The position numbers and the translations under genes are program-made. A stretch of DNA of 64,000 nucleotides from positions 2,728,001 through 2,792,000 of the forward strand of contig OX637398.1 of NCBI GenBank assembly GCA_951799425.1, in the 5' to 3' direction. Source of the DNA: Ilex aquifolium. Its lineage: Eukaryota > Streptophyta > Magnoliopsida > Aquifoliales > Aquifoliaceae. Positions 44,923 to 55,969 of this stretch are shown here, piece after piece. Under the pieces are notes generated by a model that saw nothing but the letters and a program-made list of their open reading frames with translations, was not told where the DNA came from and did no database searches. Numbering within the stretch: position 1 is the stretch's first letter; the number at the start of each line of letters is the position of its first letter.

Positions 44923-46095
44923 ATGGGTCGATCTCTATGTCGTGATAAGGTTGGTCTAAAGAAAGGACCATGGACACCTGAAGAAGATCAGAAACTCTTA
45001 GCTTGCATAGAAGAACATGGCCACGGAAGCTGGCGTGCCTTGCCGGCAAAAGCTGGTGATTACGCTGATACTTCTCAACAATTACATTAACAAAACTTTT
45101 CACTGCACACAAGAGCCAATACATGTTCAACCATTTTTTAATTGTTGATTTTATATATATTATAGGACTTCAGAGATGTGGAAAGAGTTGCAGATTGAGG
45201 TGGACAAATTACCTTAGACCTGATATTAAGAGAGGAAAGTTCAGCTTACAGGAAGAACAAACCATCATTCAACTCCAAGCTCTGTTAGGGAACAGGTTCA
45301 GTATAATTTCTTCTTCTTCTTCTTCTTCTTGACGCCCTGACGCCGTGTCTTTATATGACTGATTGTCTTGTCCTCAGGTGGTCGGCTATAGCCACTCACT
45401 TGCCCAAAAGAACAGACAATGAGATCAAGAACTACTGGAACACTCATCTAAAGAAAAGATTGGATAAATTTGGGACTGATCCAATGACTCGCATACCCAA
45501 GAGCAATGCGCTCTTGACCAGTGACTGTCAGTCCAAGACTGCTGCTAACCTTATCCACATGGCTCAATGGGAAAGTGCCCGTCTAGAAGCCGAAGCAAGG
45601 CTGGTTAAGCAATCCAAGATACGTTCAAATTCACTCAACAATCCTCTCGGATCACCGGATTTTGCTCCGTCTTCGAGCCCTCTTAACAAGCCGGTGGCGC
45701 CGCCTGAACCACGGCTGTGTCTTGACATACTAAAAGCATGGAATGGTGTATCGACTAAGCCAACTAAAGGTGGTAGAGCAGGTGGTGATATTATTAGTCT
45801 CAGAGCCGCCGGAGTTGGCAATGACCTTGAGTCGCAGACTTCTACACTTGGCTTCTCCGAGAATGCGCCGGTTATTCAGAGAACCGGATTTGGGGAGAGC
45901 CCCACTACTTTCACAGAGTTTATCGGAAACTCGGGGTGTTGTGATCAAGTTGGAAAGAAAGAAGAAGGTGATGAAGATTATAACCATTTGCATGAATATA
46001 AAGATGGAATGGATAGTTTGATGTCCTTTACTTTTGGCCTTCTTGATACGACCATGTCCACTAAAAATTCATGGACTTCACCTCAGTCGCCCTGA
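44923..46095 (+). CDS. R2R3-MYB, subgroup 9 (MIXTA/MYB16/MYB106-like), C-terminus apparently frameshifted
   Basis: Exons 44923-45055, 45166-45295 and 45378-46095 join in phase to 326 aa. R2 (about 13-62) has [20 protein letters not shown] and [20 protein letters not shown]3 (66-116) has [20 protein letters not shown] and [20 protein letters not shown]. The conserved [20 protein letters not shown] motif places it in the MIXTA-like clade, nuclear regulators of conical cells, trichomes and cuticle. Oddities: the N-terminus is MGRSLCRDK instead of the near-invariant MGRSPCCDK. The frame stops at 46093 just before another frame (46098-46261) with FTELLLNNAGGRSSSEGGGE, a typical subgroup C-terminus. 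A one-base indel near 46085-46092 would explain this. It may be a real truncation, a pseudogenising allele or an assembly error. Confidence 0.85.
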
Positions 46096-46261
46096 ACAGA
46101 TAATGAGTGTTCGTGGTGACAATTCTGTTGAGGGGTTCACTGAACTTTTGCTTAATAATGCCGGTGGCCGGAGTTCCTCTGAGGGTGGCGGAGAGTCTAA
46201 CGATGGCAATGACGGTGGAAGTGACTATATGCATTATGATACTAGATTTGTATCGGATTAA
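46096..46261 (+). pseudogene. Out-of-frame C-terminal segment of the MIXTA-like MYB
   Basis: In the frame one base on from the MYB exon, this stretch reads VEGFTELLLNNAGGRSSSEG followed by an acidic Gly/Asp/Asn-rich tail and a stop at 46259-46261. Homologous subgroup-9 proteins carry such a segment in frame. I see no plausible intron (no GT-AG pair) that would restore the frame. Confidence 0.6.
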
Positions 46262-46607
46262 GTCCCCCAATTAAATACAAATAATATTACTGTAATTATG
46301 CTTTCCTCTCTATTTTTGTCTCTAATTTTTTTTGTTCCTTTTAGGTTCTCAAGAGTTGAGAAAGTCCCATGGATAGCCCATGAATAATTCTCGGATCAAA
46401 AAAACTTTACAGTAAACAGATATGTTCCAATGAAAGATGCATTAATGTTGGACTTTATTACGGTTGGTTTCACGTCACATTCTAGCTTTTAGAAGAAACG
46501 CCCCAAAGTCCTTCTGTGCTTGGCTGTCAAGACTCAAGAACATTTGAAAGATAGGTAAAGCACTTAGAAATTAAGGAAATGAAAACACACTTACAATCAA
46601 AACTTAC

Positions 46608-46644
<37 letters not shown>

Positions 46645-48300
46645 CAAGATCCACCTGCCATGGCTGATGTTAGAAATACACAATCAATTTGAACTGTCAC
46701 TTATTTTGACAACTCTAAAGAGTAGTTATACATGTTATATGACGAAAAAATTGTCCAGTGACGAGGACATTTAACCACAATCACTGTCTTTACATGTGAT
46801 TTATCAATGTCTGATAATGAAATGATACCACATCATCACCTCATTTGTCTCAAATAAGATTTGTCTTATAAATCCATGATGACATCTCACATTTGTCTAG
46901 TGTCAATTTTGGATTGTGTCAAAATTAACTCAATGCATACGCAACTTACTTATATTTGTACATATTCAAATCATTATCGTGTCCTATATATTTACATTTC
47001 TGTAATTTATAACTTGGATTTGTTAAAGTTCACCACTGAACCTTCATTGCAAAGATTGCAGTGAACTATATGCACTGCCGGATGTTTAAAACAACATATA
47101 CTGCTGTCCAATATTAGTTTAAAAACCAACTTTTCAATCTGTGAGCAACACAGAACACAACAATCGTTAAACTGCTCAGATCAGCTACATGGGTCTTGTT
47201 CTTCACACAGCTCTTCGTGATACACAATATTCTTTATGGATTCTAAACAATAATTCACTAGATAAAATTAGTATAGACTATACTATGCATCAATTTCATC
47301 TTTTGTTCCCGCAAATCCAACTGTTCTCTCGTCGAGGAGAAAAGCCATAAATAATGTGAGGGTTTTACAGGCAGCAGAATCATATTGCGATCAAGCTGCA
47401 AAGCGGATCCCATCGTTTAATTTCGCACATTTAAGGTGAGGCTCCTGTACATCTAGTTGTCACAGAGCCTTTAGTACTTGTGCAACGCAATTATTTTGTC
47501 AAATCTAGGCAGTGTGCAAACCAATACATGAAATTCAAACAAATATAATCAAATCAAATCAAATCTACAAAAAAAAAATGAGGCTTTTTTATCAACAAAA
47601 TCAAATCTTTATCATGAATCAATAAAAAAAAAAAAATAGTCCCACCGCCTGTTCATTCTCACCTAATAGTTTCACACCCAATACAACACAATCATTGGAT
47701 CAACACCAAGTTCCAATGTTTGATAGGGTCTACAGTGAATCTAAAGGTCACAATAAATTAGGTCAGCAAATTATGTCAGTAAATTAAGTCCCAATAGCAT
47801 TGCTCTTTATCTATATACAAGGTCCTGCAAGCACCGCCACTGCCAGCGGGTATAGCAAAGAGGTTTCTTTTTACATTATAATCAACCACCAAGTAGCAAC
47901 CATTTAACAAGGACAATACGAGACAGAGAAAGATTCATGGCACAATCTAACAATTTCAGTATCAAAAAATTGAGGTTTGAATCGAAGATCCACTACCAGG
48001 TCAGCCCAAGTGATTTTGGGGATATATATGCCAACCAACTCTCTCCTTTCTTAAACAAAAAGGCAGGAAGAAACAGATTGTAATGGCGTTTGGAGGCGGA
48101 TTTGTGTAAAGACTAAGTGGATAGTGTGCAAAAGCAATATTGGCTTAAAAGACCAAAAATCACGTTCCACAAAAACCCACTTAAAGCACAAAACCCGTAC
48201 TATGATGCCATCATATTCCCAAGGGAAAAATTGCTGTGTAGGGCTTCGAATGGCAAGGCACCCCACAGAGAACCTGCAGGTTTTTAATAGCTAGAAAGAA
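46262..48300. other. Intergenic, nothing recognised
   Basis: Contains a (GA)15-type microsatellite (46610-46640) and small poly-A runs. Frames are short and motif-free. Confidence 0.45.
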
Positions 48301-48649
48301 GTTGATTAGCTATCCCTTTTTGCCTCAAGCCCTTCTGGGTATACCAATTTTTGACAATTGCAATGTATTTATATGAGCTTCAAAACATATGGAGAAAACT
48401 ACCAAAGACATCGATTATAACTGTATGAGGGACCTTAGCTGAGATGGCCAACAAAAATTCCAATCGAAGAACACTATATTCAGTAATAACACCACTGTGA
48501 CATTTAAAGAACATCGATAAATTGTTAGATATCCACGCAACTGAAAAAGAAAACACACACACAGAGGTTGAATATTCAAATCGGAAATGTATTTCGTTCC
48601 GACATAGAGTTTGCAATTACCAGACCAAAACAATGTTGCGAGATTGATT

Positions 48650-48925
48650 ACCTCTGAAGACACCGTAGCTCGCCGTCGAGGAAGGAGTGAAATAGGGTTG
48701 TTGCCTATTTATATACAAAAGGTTTTTGTGATTGCTGCGAGACTCTGAATTAGGGCATTTTCAAGTTGGTTATACTTTATGTGTTAGACCGAACTGCCCT
48801 TATAATTCTGCCTGCTCTTTTTTTGTGGCTTTGAGCCCTATTGCACTGGGCTGGTCCGACACCGAAAGCCCATCAATCTTACCTATGGGACTCACACTAG
48901 CATCAAATTGGTATGGGCCACTACT
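48650..48925 (-). promoter_or_regulatory. Candidate minus-strand promoter (TATA plus site II-like motifs)
   Basis: On the minus strand, GTATATAAATA (48706-48716) is preceded by several TGGGC(C/T)/AGCCCA words (about 48847-48918). It is followed by a CT-rich leader (caaccctatttcactccttc) and a splice-donor-like caGAGgtaatc near 48652. This architecture is common for plant housekeeping genes. Downstream minus-strand sequence (48300-48540) has an acceptor-like tttttcag and short frames, but I recognise no product. It could be a non-coding or decayed gene. Confidence 0.3.
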
Positions 48926-49014
48926 CGGAGTGGGACCAAGCCTTCTCTGACTCATAACTTGGTATGGCCAACTGCTCGTGCCTCATGCACATAGCATTAC
49001 TGCTTACAGGGTTG

Positions 49015-49655
49015 ACAATTTTTGACACGACACGAATAAATGGGTTTGGGTTGACTATTTTTTTGTACAAACCCGTGTATGACACGACCCGTCAACACGA
49101 AGTGTTAATGGGTCGTGTTCGGGTTCAACCCGCTTAACTCGAATTGACCCGCCAACACGAAGTTTTTAACTCGAAAGAGATTGATTTGGCATTTTCGTTG
49201 TATGTATGAGTTTTCATGTTCTAATGACTTATTTTTTCCATTACTTCTGATGTTTAATTTAGTTGCGCGATGTACGATTAGCATATTTAATTAGTATTAT
49301 AGAAATAAAATATTAATTATTTGTAACTGTTTATCAAACACTGACATAATTATTGTATAAAAAAGATATTATTACTCATTATTATTATTGTTATTATTAA
49401 GTTAATTTTTAGTTTGTAGAAAAAGTATGAGGAGAGATTCAATTAAGTGAAAATAAAATCTTAGCGTTAAATTTTTCATTCAAAATTTATGTGGGTCAAC
49501 ACGAATACGAACACGAACACGACACAAAAATAAACAGGTCAACTCGACACGACACGATTAGTTAAATGGGTTGAGTTAGGGTTAACTAATATTCGACACG
49601 ACTAATATTCGACACAACACGAACCCGACACAACACGACTCGATTGCCACCACTA
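49015..49655. repeat. Dispersed acacgac-rich repeat (~640 bp)
   Basis: It starts gttgacaatttttgacacga and ends acacgactcgattgccacca. Between are many cgacacg, gggtcgtgttcgggtt and ggtcaacacga words on both strands, densest at the two ends, with an AT-rich middle. It looks like a non-autonomous transposon with imperfect inverted ends (gttgacaa versus the inverted ggtggcaa). No TSD resolved. Worn relatives appear near 15520-15850. Confidence 0.6.
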
Positions 49656-51615
49656 ACTGCATGGCGTAACATGACCAAGTGGACGCAACAAGAAATCTTC
49701 ATTCTCCTACAAACAGAAGTGCACAGTATAAGAAAGCATTCATATGGAGATTGGAATACACTGCCAAAGATCACAGAGTAAGTCTAACGATACAATTGAA
49801 GGTAATTTACTGTTTTTCACCTCCAATCCCCAATGGCCATCCTTGAAGTGCCGTTCATATCCCGAATTTACCGGCGTACCTCGAACGGTTTTCCCGCGTA
49901 CTGGCAGTGCCGTTAAAGCCAACTCGGCGGCGCTGAGTCACGGATCATTAAGAGGTTGGGCTTCTATGATTTTCAATTCCCTCCGAATTTGAACTGCAGC
50001 AACATTGGTGTGGCTCGGATGATGGCTGATTCGCCGTCAAACAAACAAGCGGTCGAAAATTTTAGCTCTGATGGTAGCATCACAGTTCATGCCGGTACAT
50101 ATTATATTCATAATTCATATATATTTGTGTGTGTTTATATAATAGTGTATGCATGCTAGTGCACGTATGTAATAAAATCTTGAAATTTATGTTGATACAG
50201 AAGAGTCTAGCAATGAATTTTCTCCTGACCGATGTTTGGAAGATCCGAAGCAATGCCCATTCAAGTTCTTTCAAGGGGTCGCACTAGTCTGTATATCGCC
50301 CAGTGCAGCCCATTTTGTGGTCTTGATTTGACTCATATGAATGAGAAAGATAATCTTGCTGAACAATATACTATTTTGCCTAATTTTTCACCTTTTTTTC
50401 CCTTGGTGGATATGCTAGACAAGCACTTGAAGAAGATGAAAATAAGAGTTAGAAACACCCTATTTTATTTTATCAATTTATTTAAATTTCATTATGTGTA
50501 GTTACTGCAAGAAATAATCTTTTGATTCCAAGAAATGATTTGGCTTTGGGTGTGTTCAGGTGAAAGATTGGGTCGCAGTTTTATTACAGATCCAATAACT
50601 ACCCCAGTGGTTAACACTTCTGCCCACTTCTTCAAAAAAACTGCTGATCTCATTGAGTTCAAGGTGTGAATCGTGGTTACATTTGCTTGTTTGCATCATT
50701 GTCCAATTTTTTAGGTCCCAATAGCATTCCTCAAAGTCCAAAAGTACTGGTCACAATAATTCTATTGGACCAAGTTACTGTCACAACATTAGGTCAGTTT
50801 TTTTTTTTTTTTGTCTCAATAACATTACTCATCAGGAAACCTATGGAAGTCAGAAAACACTTGATAAATGGTTGTTTTTTTCAGGGTAGCAATAAACGTA
50901 TAATCTAAAAGAGTAAGTATTGCCATTGCAATCTTGCAAGCTGAGAGATTTGTAACAACTCTCAAGCAGAAGGCCCTAGCTCTTGGCGCTGATCTTGTTC
51001 TGCACTCTGCAACAAAATTCATTGGGGGCCACAATGATATAGGCTAGCTTTGATTCATGAATTCTGTTGATTGAGAGATTCATAACTGAGAGATTATTCT
51101 ATAAAGAGCATTAAAGGGTTAAACTATGTCAATTCCTTCTGCAGGTCCTTGCAGGTTGTATTAGTGGCTCTGATAAATTTATTTCAGCTGTTCGTAACTT
51201 GCATTACATTCTGGGTGATGCTCTCAACCCTGTGAGTTATTTTTCTTAAAGATTCTTGTGGCCTGATTCTGACGTTTTAAACCTTACTTTGCTTGTATCA
51301 GTAAGTAGATGCATTATGTAATTCACAATCCATCATGTGAAAGAGCTGTTAACTACATTTTAAATTTGTACTCTCACTATGCAACTTCAGCTGCATCCCA
51401 ATGAATGTATTTCAATATTCTTTCTGTTATCAGAATGCTGCAAATCTAATCATCCGGGGCTTGAAGACACTGCATCTTTTACAAAATGCCGCAATGCCTC
51501 TTTTACAAAGAAGTATAATTATGAAACAAAAAAAGGGACCAAAATAGAAGAAAATTAAGGAAGAGAACCGATTCGTGAAAGCCTTTTGGATCAACTTGCA
51601 CCTCTATTGAGCATC

Positions 51616-52131
51616 TCAATTGTACTGAAGATATGATATCTGTCTCTGCAGCTTCATTTGGTGGTAGAACTTGGCTATGAACTCCTCGGCCTTGAGATCA
51701 ATCCCTTCATCCTCGCAAGGAATCACCTCATGACAAGCCTCACATTGGTAATCATCTTCATCATCTACCCCTTTTAGAAAGCTCTTCCTTGCCATATCAC
51801 CATAAGAAATTCTATCCTCATTATCGTCACTGTACTCGAAATCATAGTCAAAATCAACTCGGGGGTTTATGCATGGAATGTGAGGCAACTTGAATCTCAG
51901 TGACGTGGGACGATGCATCTTGACGTGGATAACAGGAGTGTCATCGAAGGAGAGCTCGCGCTCTCCGTAATGTAGAGCACCACGTTCAGTATTGTGACGG
52001 AGGTTTTTGAGGTGCTTGGTGAGGTCCATCATGAGTCTTCTCTTGAACACACCACCTTTTCTTGGCCATAACAAGGCTAGACGTAGGATGTTCCATGCTC
52101 TGCGAGAAACGTCTGATTTCTTCTTTTGCAT
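51616..52131 (-). CDS. DUF761 (cotton-fibre protein family) small protein
   Basis: A single uninterrupted exon of 171 codons on the minus strand. The N-terminus is basic (KKKSDVSRRAWNILRLALLW). The middle has the family's RRLMMDLTKHLKNLR, and LSFDDTPVIHVKMHRP. An acidic stretch follows (DFDYDFEYSDDNED). The C-terminus is the DUF761 signature IDLKAEEFIAKFYHQMKLQR QISYLQYN. The family is plant-specific; no biochemical role is established that I can rely on. It sits antisense inside the CGS pseudogene, between its NAANLIIRG exon and its TTAKFIDAL exon. Its start codon is 134 bp from a solo LTR that occupies its upstream region. No stops or frameshifts, so it looks intact. Confidence 0.87.
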   Translation of the reverse strand: MQKKKSDVSRRAWNILRLALLWPRKGGVFKRRLMMDLTKHLKNLRHNTERGALHYGERELSFDDTPVIHVKMHRPTSLRFKLPHIPCINPRVDFDYDFEYSDDNEDRISYGDMARKSFLKGVDDEDDYQCEACHEVIPCEDEGIDLKAEEFIAKFYHQMKLQRQISYLQYN

Positions 52132-52265
52132 CTTTGATTCTGTCAGGAATGGTGATGAAAAATGATCTGATGAGGAACTGTTTGGGTTTTGAAAGGTTAA
52201 TTTTCAATTCAAAAAGTTCAGATACTGATGAGTTTGAAGGGATAAAGGAAGACACAGACTATATA

Positions 52266-52974
52266 TGATGATACCTAAAGTAAACCCCAGATCTGAGCTC
52301 AGGAAAAGAGCTCAGTTCGGGAGTTTATGGAGAACTAAGCTGAGCTCATCCAGCAAGGTCTGAGCTCGCCCAATCGGAACTTATATTCCCAACTAAAGAC
52401 ATGAGCTAAGAAACAATGAGAGGGCAGTAAAAAGGCAGTAGATACCCGAACAGGGGGAGTTAAGTCAATCCAAGGCAAGAAATCCGCTACCAGCCAGGAT
52501 CCTATCCTAAAATCAAGGAGAGAATCCCCTAACACAAGGCAGAGAACTCGCCATCCGCGGTCAGCCATAAGGGGTTTAGGAAAGCCCGAGATTATAGAAG
52601 AAGATAGGGACGATCCCTACAATAAAGGAAGTAACCCCGAATTAGAGGTAAGCATGAGGCTATAAAGAGGAGAGGCAGCTTCCATTGAAAAAAGACTTGA
52701 AACCCTAATACCTTGAGAATTCTGTTGTAACTTATTGAATTAGATCAATAAAGAGACAGGAGCAAGAGCCTCCATTAGAGAGTGGACTAGCCGAGCTCAT
52801 CAGCCGGTGAACCACTATATTTCTATTGTATTTCACACATTACACACGGCTAATTAGAGCTTTCATTCCCCATTTCACGAGCCTTGTAGCTCAGATGCCA
52901 TATTAGTTCCCATGCAAACTGCTCACGCCAATTAATTTGGTTCTATAGCTCGTATCCGAAGGTTTACACCATCA
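52266..52974 (+). mobile_element. Solo LTR, TGATG-type, TSD ATATA
   Basis: The 709-bp element starts TGATGATACC and ends TTTACACCATCA. The 5-bp TSD ATATA lies at 52261-52265 and 52975-52979. A TATA-like gctataaagagg (about 52660), aataaagag (52747-52755) and the block caggagcaagagcctcc ... gtggactagccgagctc ... ggtgaaccactata (to ~52820) match the solo LTR at 31462 in order and spacing. It lies directly upstream of the minus-strand DUF761 gene, in opposite orientation. The small minus frame at 52335-52568 is not a gene. Confidence 0.92.
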
Positions 52975-53289
52975 ATATATACATTCAGGAAATGTGGTAC
53001 GCGGTATATGTTAAGAACAGGGGAGAGGGATGGGACCATGTGGGCAGGTGGGTGTGTGGAAAAGCAAACTGTGTGTGGTCTGTGGGCGGTGGAACCTCGT
53101 TGTAGACACGGCTGTACGCGGAGGAATCAAAATCTAGTGAAGCTGATTTGTTTCCGGAAGTACCCCTGCCCCATGAGTACCGTTTGAAATTCATTACCAA
53201 ACCATACAGAATAAAACAATCTAAAATACATACATGTAACAACCAACAAATACAAATATTATAGTGAGAAAAATGAAGTGAGCAGTGAT

Positions 53290-53391
53290 CTAATAGCTCT
53301 GCAGTCCGTTGTTGCACTGATAGGTCGTGGGTTCAAATTTCACCAACCCTTTCTCCTGTAAATTTTGCAATAATTACCCAAAAAAAAAAAT
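53290..53391 (+). mobile_element. Short SINE, family 3 (second copy)
   Basis: It shares with 40652-40750 the order gcagt(t/c)cgt-tgttgcactgat, a B-box-like gggttcaaatttcacc, and the end taattacccaaaaaaaa. A clean TSD is not evident. It lies within the broken-up CGS pseudogene region. Confidence 0.7.
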
Positions 53392-54349
53392 GAGAACAAC
53401 GACTTAACGAGTTATAGCTTGTTTTGATTTTTTTTAGAGGGCATAAGTCATATTTTCTTTATGAGGGCTTTGAATATATAAAAAGATTGCAGAAATATGT
53501 TTTTGTGCGATGTCAAGCAAGAACAAGTTAAAAACGATTAGATGTCAAAATTTTTATTTTTCTCTTTTGAAATCTAATTTTTTTTTTAGAATGGATTTGT
53601 CGAAAGAGGATTAGAATAGTTTAGTCCATTAACAATACTCAGTAAAATCAATAAGAAGAGATTAGTGGGTTTAAAAGAGATTTTCATTTTTTTTTCTGTT
53701 ACATGTTCTTTCAGTTCACCGAGGTTTATGCGTGACACTGAACAATTTATGTATATTGCATAGTAGATACAGAGCAGTAGAGTATGGGAAGGTCATTTCC
53801 GTCCTGCTGAATTAATTCAAATGTTCAATGATTGAAGTGCAGCGCCTGCACCTCCAACTAAACAGAGTTTGGTTGTCTTCTTGTTGGTGTACCATTTTCT
53901 AGTCCGACATTAGTATTCTGGTTTATTCCTCCCCAAAATTCATCAATACAGAATCATTTAGGTTGATGGAGACCGGATGACTACTGCAAAGTTCATTGAT
54001 GCATTGGAAATCCCATACCTTGCCCCGTCCTTTGGAGGTTGTGAGAGCATTGTGCAGCAGCCAGCTATTCTGTCTTACTGGTATGCCCTTTCATTTCGGT
54101 ACAAATACTATGGTGGCTGATTTCAGTAGATACACAATGAAGATTTGTCGACAAGTTTGTGTGTTTTATGTATATTTGGAGGACACAAATGTAGTTAACG
54201 GTGAGATTTGCCCGCCTATGGGAACAGGGATCTTTCCCCGTCAGAGAGAGCCAAGTATGGGATCATGGAAACTTGGTTCGTTTCAGCTTTGGAGTTGAAG
54301 ATTTTGAGGACTAAAGGCTGATGTGCTTCAGGCTCTGGGGACCATATAG

Positions 54350-55230
54350 AGCGGCTCACCACTGCTGCATTATTTTCCTTTATCTCTCGTGTTTTCTATT
54401 TCTCCTGTTCTTGACATTCTGTTGATATTCTAATTGTTGTTTTGTAATGAAATGTTCCCCTTTGATGTAGTTGAAGGATCATCAGCTGGATGATCTTATT
54501 AATTGCTGGTCCAATGTCTTATAGTAGTATTTTGGTTTCCGGTTATTGTGAGAAGTAAATTAAGGAAGAAATCCATCTATTGAGCTTACGGGACAGAAGA
54601 GAAGGCGTAAATCATTAAATGTACCTATTCGAATGACTCATTGCACCCCCTAATGATAGTAGCTTGGTGGACTATTGAATACGGAATATAGAACTATCAC
54701 GCAAAGGAGAGAAACCTGGGATCCGGTCTCGTCTGCTATGATCTCTTCTCCAGTTAAAATCTCGAATTTATAACCGAACGAGAATTGTTGTTGCGATTTC
54801 TAAATGAAATTCCATTTTTATGTTTCCTGTGAAGCATTAAATTAAACTAAAGAAATGGAATGAGTAGAGAAACACAATTGATGAGATGAATTGTAAACTG
54901 ATAAATCATTTCTGATCTACTAACTTATTGTTAGTAGTTTTTTATTTACAGTTAAATTACTATTTTATTCAAAATTTAAACTGTTTTAGATTACATAACA
55001 TAAGCATTCATATAAATTTCTCATACGTGCGAGTTAAATTTATACATTTTAGTTAGATTAACTAGATTACTATTTTATTTCAAAGTTTAAGTTGTTATGT
55101 ACCGTAGAACATAAACATTTATATATAACTCCTAACACGTGCATGTCAAAGTCAAAATGAGATTTGTTACAAGATCTACTAACCTTTTGGGAAAAAATAA
55201 TAATTATGATAATGGTAAAAAAAAAAAAGA
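54350..55230. other. Intergenic, nothing recognised
   Basis: Flank between the CGS pseudogene and a MITE. AT-rich, no gene motifs. Confidence 0.45.
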
Positions 55231-55668
55231 GAATTACACTAAGAATTTCTGAAGTTTATTATTTAATCACTCAGACGCATTGATATTTGAAATATTACAC
55301 ACAAACTCCTCAAATTTGTACGCGCGTAACACTTAATTATCGTTATAATTTTTGATATTATATTATATTATTGTCTATCAAAATCTATTGACATCATTTG
55401 TTTGTTTTTTTTTAATCCAAGACAATTTTATCTTCGATGTAAAAATTGAAAAATAAAAAACATAGAAACCAGAGAGAAATCGTAAAACAATAATTATATA
55501 GGGGAAAGGGTTTAATTTGGTGTTTTAATTTTGGAAATGAGCAATATGGTAATTTTGAAATAACGCCGCCCGTGAGAGACAAAAAATAATTCGCTTACCA
55601 GTGTAATTTCAGAAATCTTAGAGAGAGTTTTTGAAAATATCAGAAATGATCCGGGGTGTCCGTATAAT
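55231..55668. mobile_element. Relative of the giant foldback MITE at 26241
   Basis: It starts gagaattacac like 26241. It shares tttaatcactcagacgc, then gatatttgaaatattacacac and cgcgcgtaacactta with the inverted right end of that element. The right end (ccggggtgtccgtataattt) is an imperfect inversion of the left. The element abuts the leader of the SPX gene (CT run 55674-55700). Confidence 0.68.
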
Positions 55669-55673
55669 TTGTG

Positions 55674-55674
55674 C

Positions 55675-55705
<31 letters not shown>

Positions 55706-55969
55706 AAATAATGATGTTCTGTATCATTATCTCCATGGTCGGCGAGCTTATCAGTTTCCATATATTCCTCCACCAATTCTTGTCAATCGTTTTCTCTTTT
55801 CCAGATTCCAAAAAGAATACGCAATTTGTTCACGTTGTTTTGTTCTCTCATAAGACAGACAAGAATTTCTTGGATTACCTAGACGTATATATATATATAT
55901 ATATATATATATGCGATGAGCTTTTCTGAGGTATCATCATCGTGATCATCGTTTTTGCTTGGCGTTGTG
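55674..55969 (+). promoter_or_regulatory. Upstream/leader of SPX4-like gene
   Basis: A (CT)n run (55674-55700) and a (TA)13-14 microsatellite (55886-55912) lie within 300 bp of the start codon. I looked for a PHR1-type GNATATNC site here and did not find a clear one. Confidence 0.4.

Larger units (their letters stand above)
49744..54349 (+). pseudogene. Cystathionine gamma-synthase pseudogene, dismembered
   Basis: Exon-like blocks in correct order match plant CGS, the plastid PLP enzyme that commits homoserine phosphate and cysteine to methionine synthesis. 49744-50094: transit/N-terminal part (AVKANSAALSHGSLR; CSNIGVAR; FSSDGSITVHAG), with a frame change between halves. 50560-50663: GERLGRSFITDPITTPVVNT, FFKKTADLIEFK. 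50950-51038: [18 protein letters not shown], including the PLP lysine region. 51144-51231: VLAGCISG, RNLHYILGDALNP. 51434-~51478: NAANLIIRGLKTLHL. 53962-54080: TTAKFIDALEIPYLAPSFGG. 54228-54349: DLSPSERAKYGIME, then frameshifts. Many borders keep GT/AG, so this is a duplicated, not processed, copy. Exons for most of the first half of the PLP domain, and for the stretch after LIIRG, are missing. A DUF761 gene and a solo LTR lie inside. Confidence 0.88.

Noticed and set aside
46034..46095. Hidden intron restoring the MIXTA-like MYB frame
   Set aside because: No credible GT-AG pair with suitable branch/pyrimidine context lies between the two frames; a single-base indel is simpler.
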